DNA of 64,000 nt from Acidobacteriota bacterium (GTDB lineage: Bacteria; Acidobacteriota; Terriglobia; Acidiferrales; UBA7541). Positions within the stretch are counted from its first letter, which is position 1. Each line of letters opens with the position of its first letter. Below, one piece after another: positions 1 to 8,809 of this stretch. A program made the position numbers and the translations under genes. Under the pieces are notes generated by a model that was not told where the DNA came from, searched no databases, and worked only from the letters and a program-made list of their open reading frames with translations. The stretch lies in contig QHYZ01000050.1 of the NCBI GenBank assembly GCA_003225295.1, positions 62,001 through 126,000 on the forward strand, read 5' to 3'.

Positions 1-1
1 C

Positions 2-604
2 CAGAACTGGTGGAATTCTTTGACGCGCCCAGTTATTTACCAGCCGTTCGGACAGTCGCCGCAACGCTCCATAACCGTTCTCGTGCGCACGACTGCAAAT
101 CCGACTAACTCCGTCTCCGCCGTGCGGGATGTGGTCCGCCAAATGGATCCGGGAATCGCTCTGCGAGGAATCAACACCTTGGAAGAAGAGATCGCGGATT
201 CCATCGCCATCATCCGCATTATGGGCATTTTGATGGGGATTTTCGGACTGCTCGCGCTGGCGCTTTCTTCGATCGGAGTTTACGGCGTGCTGTCGGAAAG
301 CGTCGCGCAACGAAGGCATGAAATCGGCATCCGCCTGGCGTTGGGCGCCGACCCGCGCGACTTGATGAAACTGATCCTTGGGCAAGCGTTGAAGCTCACC
401 GGTATCGGCCTGGTGATTGCACTGCCTTGTGCCGTGGCCATCAGCCGGGCCATGGCACACTTGATTTTCGGCGTGGTCAGCGTGGATTTCACGATTCTGG
501 GTGGCTTCACAGCCCTTCTGGTGCTCGTGGCGCTCGGTGCGGGCTATTTCCCCGCGCGGCGAGCGATGAGCGTCGATCCGATGGTTTCTCTGCGCTACGA
601 ATAG
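2..604 (+). CDS. ABC transporter permease, MacB/FtsX type, C-terminal part (partial)
   Basis: The reading frame is open from the left edge, so the gene starts outside the window; about 200 C-terminal residues are present. The piece carries the end of a periplasmic domain (PVIYQPFGQSPQR) and then a three-helix FtsX permease core: a first helix around IIRIMGILMGIFGLLALALSS, the cytoplasmic coupling segment ESVAQRRHEIGIRLALGA, and two more helices, ending in the typical RRAMSVDPMVSLRYE tail. The same tail (ARRATCVDPIQTLRYE) ends the full-length orphan permease at 6167-8626, so the two are paralogues. Family knowledge: such proteins move substrates or act mechanically at the envelope with an ATPase partner; none is visible here. 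The next gene (CutA) is convergent only 6 bases away. Confidence 0.9.
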   Translation, partial: QNWWNSLTRPVIYQPFGQSPQRSITVLVRTTANPTNSVSAVRDVVRQMDPGIALRGINTLEEEIADSIAIIRIMGILMGIFGLLALALSSIGVYGVLSESVAQRRHEIGIRLALGADPRDLMKLILGQALKLTGIGLVIALPCAVAISRAMAHLIFGVVSVDFTILGGFTALLVLVALGAGYFPARRAMSVDPMVSLRYE

Positions 605-610
605 CCGAAC

Positions 611-961
611 CTATTTGCGCCTTTGGCGCGCTTTGGTGACGCTTTCCTCCAGCCATGAAAGATATTTTTTCGAACCCTCGGTGATCGGAAGGGCGATAAA
701 CTCTGGCACCTCATAACTGTGGAGACGCTGCACTTCGTTCTCCAATTCGGCGAGATGCTTCGCCGCCGTCTTCATCACCAGCAGATACTCCCTGGCTTTC
801 TCAAGCTTGCCCTTCCACGTGTAAAATGACTCGGCCGGGCTCAAAACAACATTGACGCACGCCGCGAGCCTGTTCGAAACCACTCGACGCGCGATCCACC
901 GGCCTTCCGTCAGCGTTCGGCACATCACCAGCACGACTCGATTTCGTCCACTGGCCCTCAT
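611..961 (-). CDS. cutA: CutA-like divalent-cation tolerance protein
   Basis: A protein of about 116 residues with the CutA1 fold signature: NRLAACVNVV followed by SFYTWKGKLEKAREYLLVMKT, an acidic helix, then HSYEVPEFIALPI and a final SKKYLSWL. This matches the conserved order ACVN, YxWxG, HPYxxPE of the family (here HSYEVPE). CutA1 forms very stable trimers; its physiological role is debated (metal tolerance, signalling). I chose the ATG at 961, which gives the usual family length; a longer frame to 1006 adds a 15-residue tail with no family counterpart. Convergent with the permease on its left. Confidence 0.87.
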   Translation of the reverse strand: MRASGRNRVVLVMCRTLTEGRWIARRVVSNRLAACVNVVLSPAESFYTWKGKLEKAREYLLVMKTAAKHLAELENEVQRLHSYEVPEFIALPITEGSKKYLSWLEESVTKARQRRK

Positions 962-1050
962 GGGTGTCCTCCTACTTGCATCAGCAATAGAATTTATCGT
1001 TAACAAAACTTTAATGCGCCGAGGAGCGGGGAAAAGTTATCATAATTGCT

Positions 1051-2940
1051 GTGATCAACGTTTCCGAAGTTGGAGCGTTTCCCACCGCGATCCCCGGTGG
1101 ATTCCAGATCACTTTCGGGGTCTACCTTCCCGGAATTCGCGCCACGGACGGTTTCGATGTCGTGGTGCGCGTCATTCACCGTGAGGACCGCTTCGATCCC
1201 GCCATTCAACCGCAAGATTCGCACCTTGTTTGGAAAAACGACCACCCGCTGGACCTTTGGGGCGCCACGGTGCCGGTGCAGCCGGTTTCAGCGACACATT
1301 TCGGTACCGAAGGACTTTATCTGTACCGCTTTCAGCTCTGGTGGACGCCGTCGGGGGGCCAGCGGCAGCTCGTTACGCGCTGGTTCACGGACCCATTTGC
1401 GCGGCAAACCGATATTGGACTTCTCTCGGCGGTCATGCTTTCGCGAAACCCCACGCCCATTGCCTGGACCGATGACGCGTATAAAACGCCGGAGCTTGAT
1501 GACCTGATCGTTTATGAAGTGCAGGTCGAGGAATTCAACGACAACTTTGACGGCGTCATTGATCGGCTCTCCTATCTCCAAAGTCTCGGCGTCAACTGCC
1601 TGGAATTGATGCCCGTCGCCAGTGCGAAGTTGGACTTCGATTGGGGGTATGGGCCGCTCCACTACTTTTCGCCCAGCGCTCATCTTGGTGGGCCGGACGG
1701 CCTGCGGGGCCTCGTCGATGCTTGCCATGGCGTGAACATGGCGGTCATTTTGGACGTCGTCTATCAGCATGTCGATCCGGGATTTGCCTACAAACTGGTC
1801 TACGATGACGTGAACGGCACTCCGGGGGCGCCCAGAGTGAGCAGTCCGATGATCGGCGCCGGCGGATTATTCGGGCCGCAAGCCGATTTCAGTCAGGTGT
1901 TCACGCAGGAATATTTTGCCGCAGCGAACCGCCACTGGCTCGAGCAATATCACGTCGATGGCTTTCGCTATGACCAAGTGACCGATCTCTACGCCAGCCC
2001 CACGGACACGGCCTACGCGAAACTAGCCTATGACACTTATCGCTTTTCGCTCGGCATTCCCCGCTTCTTCCCAGACGCCAACGGATACAGCAGGATAATC
2101 CAGTGCGCCGAAGCGCTATGGAGAGCACCGGACGTTTTGAGCAACACATACACCAACTGCGCGTGGCAGAATGACCTCCTCGATCAAGCCGAAGCAATTG
2201 CCGCAGGGGCTCCACCCACGGCAGCCTTTGGGCACGCGCTCGATCCATTTTTCGCCGGCCGCTATCCGGCGACGAGGACGGTAGTCAACGCCGCTGGTAA
2301 TCCTATGGAGATGCCTGTCGCTCCCTTCCAATTCTTGAATTCACACGACCACAGCCACCTGATCGTTTTCGCGGGCACAAGCGGCAGCGGCCCTTTTCCA
2401 CCGGGGGACCGCAGTCATTTCTGGCGTCTCCAGGCCCTGACGATAGCGCTTTACACCTCGCAAGGCGTTCCCATGCTTTGGGAAGGCGAGGAGTTTGCCG
2501 ACGATTACAATCTGCCGGATGACGGTTTTGCCCGCGTGGACCTGCGGCGCGACACGCACTGGGAATATTTCTATGATGAATTTGGCTCGGCGCTCGTTAG
2601 TGTCTACCGGCGCCTCGGTCAACTGCGTCGCGTGAGCCGGGCTCTGCGCGGCCGCGAGTCGTTCTACTACTGGCAGCAGTCGTTGCAGGGCAGCCAGTTG
2701 ATCGCCTTTCACCGCCATGCGCCTGCTGGTCCAGCCGGCCCCGAAGAGTACGCCATGGTGATCCTGAATTTCAGCGGCTCCGCCGATACGATCGAGGTGC
2801 CCTTTCCAAAGGCTGGAGTGTGGACCGAAAAATTGGATGAGTCCTTTCGCGGTGCGCCGTTGACGGTTAGCGTGGCCTCCCCGGGAGACACCCAACGCAT
2901 AACCGTGCCGTCCAACTACGGTTACATTTTCATCCTCTGA
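1051..2940 (+). CDS. GH13 family alpha-glucan-active enzyme
   Basis: 629 residues with GTG start. Residues 1-120 look like an N-terminal beta-sandwich of the type that precedes branching enzymes and maltooligosyltrehalose trehalohydrolase; 150-520 is the GH13 TIM barrel; the end is a C-terminal beta domain. Catalytic signatures are readable: region I DVVYQH (235-240), region II GFRYD with the nucleophile Asp308, region III CAEAL with the acid Glu354, region IV SHD with Asp433. The family normally has Asn-His in region I; here it is Gln-His, which is odd. No signal peptide, so cytoplasmic use on glycogen or trehalose precursors is inferred. No glg or tre genes are adjacent, so the precise reaction is not assigned. 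Followed 87 bases later by a phosphohexomutase, a sensible metabolic neighbour. Confidence 0.88.
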   Translation: MINVSEVGAFPTAIPGGFQITFGVYLPGIRATDGFDVVVRVIHREDRFDPAIQPQDSHLVWKNDHPLDLWGATVPVQPVSATHFGTEGLYLYRFQLWWTPSGGQRQLVTRWFTDPFARQTDIGLLSAVMLSRNPTPIAWTDDAYKTPELDDLIVYEVQVEEFNDNFDGVIDRLSYLQSLGVNCLELMPVASAKLDFDWGYGPLHYFSPSAHLGGPDGLRGLVDACHGVNMAVILDVVYQHVDPGFAYKLVYDDVNGTPGAPRVSSPMIGAGGLFGPQADFSQVFTQEYFAAANRHWLEQYHVDGFRYDQVTDLYASPTDTAYAKLAYDTYRFSLGIPRFFPDANGYSRIIQCAEALWRAPDVLSNTYTNCAWQNDLLDQAEAIAAGAPPTAAFGHALDPFFAGRYPATRTVVNAAGNPMEMPVAPFQFLNSHDHSHLIVFAGTSGSGPFPPGDRSHFWRLQALTIALYTSQGVPMLWEGEEFADDYNLPDDGFARVDLRRDTHWEYFYDEFGSALVSVYRRLGQLRRVSRALRGRESFYYWQQSLQGSQLIAFHRHAPAGPAGPEEYAMVILNFSGSADTIEVPFPKAGVWTEKLDESFRGAPLTVSVASPGDTQRITVPSNYGYIFIL

Positions 2941-3013
2941 TCGGGATCGGTCCCAGAATCGATCTGTTGCTGTAAAGCGCTTCGCAGCCCTTTTCGCGGC
3001 CGGCACTCCGGGC

Positions 3014-3019
3014 TAGAAT
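3014..3019 (+). promoter_or_regulatory. -10 box of the phosphohexomutase gene
   Basis: TAGAAT ends 8 bases before the ATG at 3028, so the predicted transcript starts within about 2 bases of the start codon (near-leaderless). There is no good -35 match. Assigned by pattern only. Confidence 0.45.
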
Positions 3020-3027
3020 AGCGCCCC

Positions 3028-4461
3028 ATGAGCAACTCTCCGATTAAGTTTGGGACTTCGGGATGGCGTGGCCTGATCGCCGACGATTTCACCTTCGCCA
3101 ATGTGCGTCTGGCGGTCACCGCCATCGCCGAACACGTGAAATCCAAGGCCAAGGAGCCCACCATCCTGGTGGCCTACGACACGCGCTTCTACTCCGAAGA
3201 ATTCTCCCAGCTCGCGGTGGACACCCTTCAGCATCACGGTATTCGAACGCTGTTATGCGAGACATTTACTCCCACACCCGCGGTCGCTTTCGAAATCATG
3301 CGCCGCAAACTAGACGGCGCCATCAACTTCACGGCCAGCCACAATCCCGCGCAATATCACGGCCTGAAATTTTCCTCGGCCGACGCGGGCCCCGCGCTGC
3401 CTGAGGTCACCAAAGACATCGAAGCGCGCGTCGAGAAAATGATCGCGAAGGAGGGCCGGTTTCCGATATCTCCCGCAGCAACAAGTCACGGCAAAAAGTC
3501 AGCCAGTGAAAAAGTCAATCTGCGCGAAAGCTACTTGAAGCGGCTCGAAGAACTCGTCCATTTCGAGACGCTGCGCAGGGCCAAGCCTTCTCTGGTCGTC
3601 GACGCGCTCCACGGCTGCGGGGCCGGTTATCTCGACCGCACACTTACCGATCACGGTGTCACGGTGCGAAGCATGCGCGCGGAACGCGATTGCCTGTTCG
3701 ATGGGACCGGCCCGGACGTCTCCGAAGAGAATCTCGCGCCGCTGTCGAAGGCCGTTGTTGATTCGAAAGCGACGGCCGGCCTGGCTACTGACGGCGACGC
3801 CGACCGTTTCGGCCTCGTCGATCTTGACGGCACATGGATCCAGCCCAACCTGATCCTCGCGCTTGTGTACGACTATCTGGTCGAAACGCGCAAATGGAAA
3901 ATGCCCGCGGCGCGCAGCGTCGCCACTACGCAAATGATCGACGCGGTGGCCAAGTTGCACGGCCAAACCGTTCATCAGACGCCCGTGGGCTTCAAGTACA
4001 TCGGCCAGCTCATCCGCGAAGACAAAATTGCGCTGGGCGGTGAAGAAAGCGCCGGGCTCACCATTCGAGGCCACATCCCGGAAAAAGACGGCATTCTGGC
4101 ATGCCTGTTGGTGGCGGAAATGATCGCCGCGCGCGGAGCCTCCATCGGCGAGCAAGTTCGCAGCATGTACAAGAAGCTCGGCAGAGAATTCTGGCCGGTG
4201 CGCGAGAATCTTCATCTTTCCGACGAACAAAAAGCAAAGGCGGTCAAGCGGGTGGCCGTGGACGCTTCGACACTCGCGGGCCGAAAAGTCATATCCATCG
4301 ACCGCACCGATGGTGCAAAATTTGTTTTTGACGACGGTTCGTGGATGCTTTTGCGGCTTTCCGGCACCGAGCCGCTGATGCGCCTGTACGTTGAAGCGGA
4401 AAGCGCCGCCGCATCCTCGAAGTTGACGCAGGAAGCATCACAATGGGTACTCGAAAACTGA
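3028..4461 (+). CDS. Phosphoglucomutase/phosphomannomutase family protein
   Basis: 477 residues of the alpha-D-phosphohexomutase superfamily, which interconvert hexose 1- and 6-phosphates through a phosphoserine. Domain 1 has the active-serine loop TASHNP (Ser104), domain 2 the Mg-binding DGDADR loop (about 254-259), domain 3 the sugar-binding GGEESAG, and domain 4 the phosphate-binding RLSGTEPLMRLY near the C-terminus. All catalytic elements are intact. The specificity (glucose, mannose or glucosamine) cannot be read from sequence. The 3' end overlaps the next gene by 19 bases in another frame, indicating translational coupling to the FtsB-like gene. Confidence 0.93.
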   Translation: MSNSPIKFGTSGWRGLIADDFTFANVRLAVTAIAEHVKSKAKEPTILVAYDTRFYSEEFSQLAVDTLQHHGIRTLLCETFTPTPAVAFEIMRRKLDGAINFTASHNPAQYHGLKFSSADAGPALPEVTKDIEARVEKMIAKEGRFPISPAATSHGKKSASEKVNLRESYLKRLEELVHFETLRRAKPSLVVDALHGCGAGYLDRTLTDHGVTVRSMRAERDCLFDGTGPDVSEENLAPLSKAVVDSKATAGLATDGDADRFGLVDLDGTWIQPNLILALVYDYLVETRKWKMPAARSVATTQMIDAVAKLHGQTVHQTPVGFKYIGQLIREDKIALGGEESAGLTIRGHIPEKDGILACLLVAEMIAARGASIGEQVRSMYKKLGREFWPVRENLHLSDEQKAKAVKRVAVDASTLAGRKVISIDRTDGAKFVFDDGSWMLLRLSGTEPLMRLYVEAESAAASSKLTQEASQWVLEN

Positions 4462-4805
4462 ACAAGAAGGCTGCCAGTGAGAGAATCCCGTCGCTCCTGC
4501 GCCAGTATGGGCCCGCGCTCCTCGGTCTGCTGGTGCTTGTCCTCGTAGTGCACGACATTTTCGGCACGCACGGCTACCTGGCCATGCGCCGCACGCAGCA
4601 GGAAATCAAGAAGGTAAATGCCGATCTGGATCAGTTGAACAAGGAGAATTTGCAGCTCGAACAGGAAGTGAGAGAGCTGAAAACCGACCCGCACAAAATC
4701 GAAAAGATCGCGCGTGATGAGCTTGGCCTGGCCCGGCCTGGCGAGGTCATCATCAAAATCCCGCGGTCCCAGCAGTTGCCGCAGGACTCTACTGCGAAGC
4801 CGTAA
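4443..4805 (+). CDS. FtsB/DivIC-like septum formation initiator
   Basis: 120 residues: a basic cytoplasmic N-terminus, one transmembrane helix (about 24-44, PALLGLLVLVLVVHDIF), then a periplasmic leucine-zipper coiled coil (about 52-80, QQEIKKVNADLDQLNKEN) and the family-typical tail KIEKIARDELGLARPGEV. FtsB/DivIC proteins bridge FtsL and FtsQ in the divisome. Its start lies inside the phosphohexomutase gene, so it is probably translated by coupling. The stop overlaps the stop region of the convergent acyltransferase by 17 bases, leaving no room for a terminator between them. Confidence 0.88.
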   Translation: MGTRKLNKKAASERIPSLLRQYGPALLGLLVLVLVVHDIFGTHGYLAMRRTQQEIKKVNADLDQLNKENLQLEQEVRELKTDPHKIEKIARDELGLARPGEVIIKIPRSQQLPQDSTAKP

Positions 4806-5877
4806 CCCTCCACTTTTTCCACGTCGTGCGCGTAAGCGAAAGTCCCAGCATCGCCAGGAAAATCGTAATCAGACCCGCCGTGGCCCTCAGCGCGCCGCAC
4901 TGCCCCTTTGGCAGGATAGAGAACCTTCCATAAACAAATTCGATGTGCACCCAATACACCAGCAGCGAAGTATTCCCGAGCTGGATAATGGGGCCAAAAC
5001 CCTTTTGCGCAAGTCCCCACCGGCACCACGCGTAAACCAGAAAAAGAATGGTCAGCAAGATGCCGCAGCGCATCAGGAGAAAATTCGGACTGCTGTGCCA
5101 GTAGTCGTAGACGGCATACAGACGCATGCGTGAGGAATCAAACAGCACCGAAAGCAAGATTGCCAGGATTCCCGCGCCGCCGAGCGTCGCGAAAGCAAGG
5201 GCCTCCTGGCGTCTGGCAAAGTCCGAAAAAAGGAAAAAACCCACCGCGAGTCCGGCGAAAGCGAACGCCAACCAGGGAAACAGCGGAAAGAGCCACGGCT
5301 GCGGCTGATCGAAAATGTGCACGCCGTTGATGTAGGACTCGATGGGCCACGGCAGGAACTTCGGCCGATGCGTCGTCCAAAGCGGTGGCGTGGCCATGGC
5401 CACGATTGCCGCCGCAACCATCGCTCCGACCAGCGTGCGCGTCCTTGCCGCGGCGGCATCGCCAGCCCCGGCGCTCCAACACAACAGACCCATGAGCATC
5501 ATCGAAAGGCCCAGGATGTTTAGAACGTCGACGCGCAGCAAATCCGTCCACGGCGACCACGGGTAACCCAGCGCAAATTCCTGCATGCGAAACAACAGGC
5601 CCATGCCAAAGACTTCCGCCCCGCGCAAAATCGTTTGCTTCGCGATGGTGTTGCGCTCGATTCCCTTTTCGCGCAACTTTTCCGTCACCAACGCGAAAGA
5701 CACGCCCGCCAAGAAAATGAAGAGCGGCGCCGGCAACGTTCCACCCAGTTTGGACCACCCACTCAATGACGACGATTTCTTGGCCTCCGGGCTCATCCAG
5801 GAGTCGTAGCAATGGGTCTGAAACATCAGTACGCACGCAAGGCCGCGCATCCAGTCGATGTAAGCAAGTCGCTTCAT
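4789..5877 (-). CDS. DUF1624/HGSNAT-like membrane acyltransferase
   Basis: 362 residues with about ten hydrophobic helices. The N-terminus RLAYIDWMRGLACVLMFQTH contains the Asp and His positions that mark the heparan-alpha-glucosaminide N-acetyltransferase catalytic-like domain (DUF1624), and PLFIFLAGVSFAL is the typical second helix. Family knowledge: these integral membrane proteins transfer acyl groups to sugars or polyols, with the acyl donor on the cytoplasmic side. Substrate is unknown. Tail-to-tail overlap of 17 bases with the FtsB-like gene. Alternative naming: OpgC/acyltransferase-3 like; the DWMRG start favours DUF1624. Confidence 0.85.
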   Translation of the reverse strand: MKRLAYIDWMRGLACVLMFQTHCYDSWMSPEAKKSSSLSGWSKLGGTLPAPLFIFLAGVSFALVTEKLREKGIERNTIAKQTILRGAEVFGMGLLFRMQEFALGYPWSPWTDLLRVDVLNILGLSMMLMGLLCWSAGAGDAAAARTRTLVGAMVAAAIVAMATPPLWTTHRPKFLPWPIESYINGVHIFDQPQPWLFPLFPWLAFAFAGLAVGFFLFSDFARRQEALAFATLGGAGILAILLSVLFDSSRMRLYAVYDYWHSSPNFLLMRCGILLTILFLVYAWCRWGLAQKGFGPIIQLGNTSLLVYWVHIEFVYGRFSILPKGQCGALRATAGLITIFLAMLGLSLTRTTWKKWRVTASQ

Positions 5878-6166
5878 TTTTGCAGTGACGTCTCGCGATT
5901 GCGAATGATAGACGGTGTGAAGATTTCCGCAAAGTAGAAAGGTGAGATCGGAATCTCACGCATGGTGATGGACAATTTCAAACACCATGCCCTCGCCGTT
6001 GACGCGCGAGCCCGTGGCAGCGTCCAGCGATTATGCCACCGCGGTTTTTTGCCGGCAGAGTGGGGCCTCAAGGGGATACTAAAGAACGTTTGGGACGTCT
6101 ACTATCTTCAGTGGCCCGGAACATGAAACAGGTTTCGAACCTACCATTGCCGAGTGGAGGTATCCA

Positions 6167-8626
6167 ATGGAAACGCTGTTGCAAGACTTCCAGTTTGCAG
6201 TCCGGATGATGCGCAAGAATTTAGGTTTCACCACTGCGGCAGTGCTGTGCCTGATGCTCGGGATCGGAGCCACGACCGGGATATTCACGGTGGTAAACGC
6301 TGTACTCCTTCAGCCGTTGCCGTACTCGCATCCCGAGCAGCTTATCCGTGTTTACACCGAGTTTCCGACGTTTCCGAACGGCGGTCTGCACCGATTCTGG
6401 ACTTCCGGACCGGAATTCCAGGATCTGCGCCGGGATACGCATTCCTGGGCGTCATTGGACGCGTGGATCACTGGGGGTGCGAATCTCGCCGGGAAGACTC
6501 AGCCGGTGCGCGTTACTGCGGCATACCTGAGCGGCGGATTACTGGAAACACTTGCCGTGGCCCCGGTTGCCGGGCGGCTGATATCGCAAACCGACGATGT
6601 CCCCGGAGCGCAGGTGGTGGCTGATATTTCCTATGGCACCTGGCAAAGCGTTTTTGCAGGTGATCCGAGCGTGGTCGGCCGTGAGACGTACCTCGATGGC
6701 CTGAAATGCACCATCATCGGCGTCATGCCCAAGGGCTTCCAGTTTCCGCCAGGCGAGCAAGAGCCGGCGCAGATCTGGACCGCTTTACGATTGGATCCAG
6801 CGAATCCGGGTAACCGCGGTGGCCACAACTATTATTTGCTTGGCCGGATGAAGCCGAGAGTCACGGCGGTCGAAGCTCAGGGAGAGCTGGCCTCGCTGGT
6901 TCAGAGTTATGGCGAGAAACGAGCGCCCAAGACGCATAGCTTCCACCCAAAAACTCACACTATCGTCAGCTTTCCTCTGCAGGCAGAAGTGGTTTCGAGT
7001 GTTCGGCCCGCACTCTTGATGCTGCTTGGCGCCGTGATCTTTGTGCTCTTGATCGCGAGCGTAAATGTAGCCAACCTTCTGCTGGCGCGAGCCGAGGCCC
7101 GTCGGCGGGAAATTGCGATCCGCGGCGCGCTGGGTGCCGGCCTGGTGCGGCTGGCGCGGCAATTTGTGACCGAAGGGATTCTGCTCGCGTTGTGCGGGGC
7201 CGTTCTGGGTGTGGCGCTTTCCTTTGTCGGAGTACGCCTGGTTCAGCTCACCAACGCGGGCGGCATTCCCCGCGCCGATGAAATCTCGATGGACTGGCGA
7301 GTGCTGCTCTTCACGCTGGGGACGAGCTTGATCACCGGAGTGCTTTTTGGGCTCGCGCCCCTCGCACCCTTGCTGGTGAGCGGAATTTCCGAATCATTAA
7401 AAGACACCGCAGGCAGTACGACGGCGGCCGCTGGAGCGCAGATTTTCCGGCGCATCCTGGTGGCCGGCGAACTGGCGATGGCTCTCGTGCTGCTGATTGG
7501 CTGCGGATTGATGCTGCGGGTTTTCTGGAAACTACAGGAGGTCCATACCGGCCTCCATGCTGAGAACGTCGTCACCATGCGCGTCTCGCTGCCTAGCGGA
7601 GCGTACACGGACAACGCAAAGATTACGGACTTCTGGACACGGCTCGATGCACGCCTGACGAATCTCCCCGGCGTACCATCTGCGGCGCTGGTTTCCGGGT
7701 TGGCTCCCATGCGCCCGCCCAACATGAACGACACGGATATCGAGGGATTCGTGCAGACCGAGGGCGGTCCCATTCCCAACGTGGATTTCTATCAAGCGGT
7801 GAGCAAAGACTATTTCGCGACCATGGGTATTCGGCTGATGGATGGTCGGTTGTTTGACGGACGGGACGTACAAGGCGCGCCCGATGCCGTCATTATCAAC
7901 AAGACCATGGCGATGACATTCTGGCCGCACCAAAGTCCTATCGGCAGGCGTATTCGCCCAGGCGGGAGTAAAGACTGGTGCACCATCATTGGGATAGTGG
8001 ACGACGTGAAGAATGCCGGGCTCGATCGGCCGGCGGGAACCGAATTGTATCTGCCCTACCGGCAGCCGGCGGGCGCAGGCAATACGGACATGTATATAGT
8101 CATGCGGACGTCGGCGGGCGACCCGCGCTCGCTGGCGGGCGTTGTGCGCGAGCAGTTGAACGAGATCGATCCCTCACCGCCACTGGCGGATATACGGATG
8201 ATGGAGGATGTGCTTACTCGCGCGCAGGCGCGGCCTCGCTTCCTGACCCTGCTGTTGTCTCTCTTCTCCGGTGTCGCGCTGGCGATAGCAACCGTAGGAA
8301 TTTATGGCGTGGTGTCGTATTCGGTGGCCAGGCGAACGAAGGAATTTGGTCTGCGGATGGTGCTTGGCGCGCAAGGCGGGGATGTCCTTGGACTGGTGAT
8401 GAAACAAGGGGCTGGCATGGTGGCGATTGGAATTGTTGCGGGGCTGGCGACGGCGTTCGCTCTGACGCGACTGATGGCCAGCCTGCTTTTTGGCGTGACG
8501 CCCACAGACCTCCCGACGTTTGCAGCTGTCACGGCGGTGTTGTTTGCAGTGGCGCTGGCGGCCTGCTACGTACCGGCACGGCGGGCGACCTGTGTGGATC
8601 CGATACAGACCCTGCGCTACGAATGA
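6167..8626 (+). CDS. Orphan ABC permease (acidobacterial duplicated orphan permease type)
   Basis: 819 residues, start preceded by GGAGG at 6155-6159. Layout: N-terminal helix (GFTTAAVLCLMLGIGATTGI), MacB-like periplasmic domain (about 45-270), first FtsX permease core (about 285-420, with the coupling segment AEARRREIAIRGALGAG), a linking helix and second periplasmic domain (about 430-690), second FtsX core (about 700-810) with ARRTKEFGLRMVLGAQ. This duplicated arrangement with no ATPase next to it is the hallmark of the ADOP family, which is strongly expanded in Acidobacteria. Transport substrate unknown. A paralogue fragment lies at the left edge of the window. Confidence 0.92.
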   Translation: METLLQDFQFAVRMMRKNLGFTTAAVLCLMLGIGATTGIFTVVNAVLLQPLPYSHPEQLIRVYTEFPTFPNGGLHRFWTSGPEFQDLRRDTHSWASLDAWITGGANLAGKTQPVRVTAAYLSGGLLETLAVAPVAGRLISQTDDVPGAQVVADISYGTWQSVFAGDPSVVGRETYLDGLKCTIIGVMPKGFQFPPGEQEPAQIWTALRLDPANPGNRGGHNYYLLGRMKPRVTAVEAQGELASLVQSYGEKRAPKTHSFHPKTHTIVSFPLQAEVVSSVRPALLMLLGAVIFVLLIASVNVANLLLARAEARRREIAIRGALGAGLVRLARQFVTEGILLALCGAVLGVALSFVGVRLVQLTNAGGIPRADEISMDWRVLLFTLGTSLITGVLFGLAPLAPLLVSGISESLKDTAGSTTAAAGAQIFRRILVAGELAMALVLLIGCGLMLRVFWKLQEVHTGLHAENVVTMRVSLPSGAYTDNAKITDFWTRLDARLTNLPGVPSAALVSGLAPMRPPNMNDTDIEGFVQTEGGPIPNVDFYQAVSKDYFATMGIRLMDGRLFDGRDVQGAPDAVIINKTMAMTFWPHQSPIGRRIRPGGSKDWCTIIGIVDDVKNAGLDRPAGTELYLPYRQPAGAGNTDMYIVMRTSAGDPRSLAGVVREQLNEIDPSPPLADIRMMEDVLTRAQARPRFLTLLLSLFSGVALAIATVGIYGVVSYSVARRTKEFGLRMVLGAQGGDVLGLVMKQGAGMVAIGIVAGLATAFALTRLMASLLFGVTPTDLPTFAAVTAVLFAVALAACYVPARRATCVDPIQTLRYE

Positions 8627-8809
8627 TGGTAATGGCTTTGTCGACCACCAAGCAAATCATGAAAATTGGCGCAACATACTCATTGAACATAAAGGGGTTA
8701 CGGCTATTTCTAAGGAATTGTTGCTCATTCGAACGGCAGAAAATTTCGCAAGAACGCCGGCGCCGGTGGTCGAATTTGGCCTGCCATCTCCCTGCGTTAC
8801 AATTCTCGC

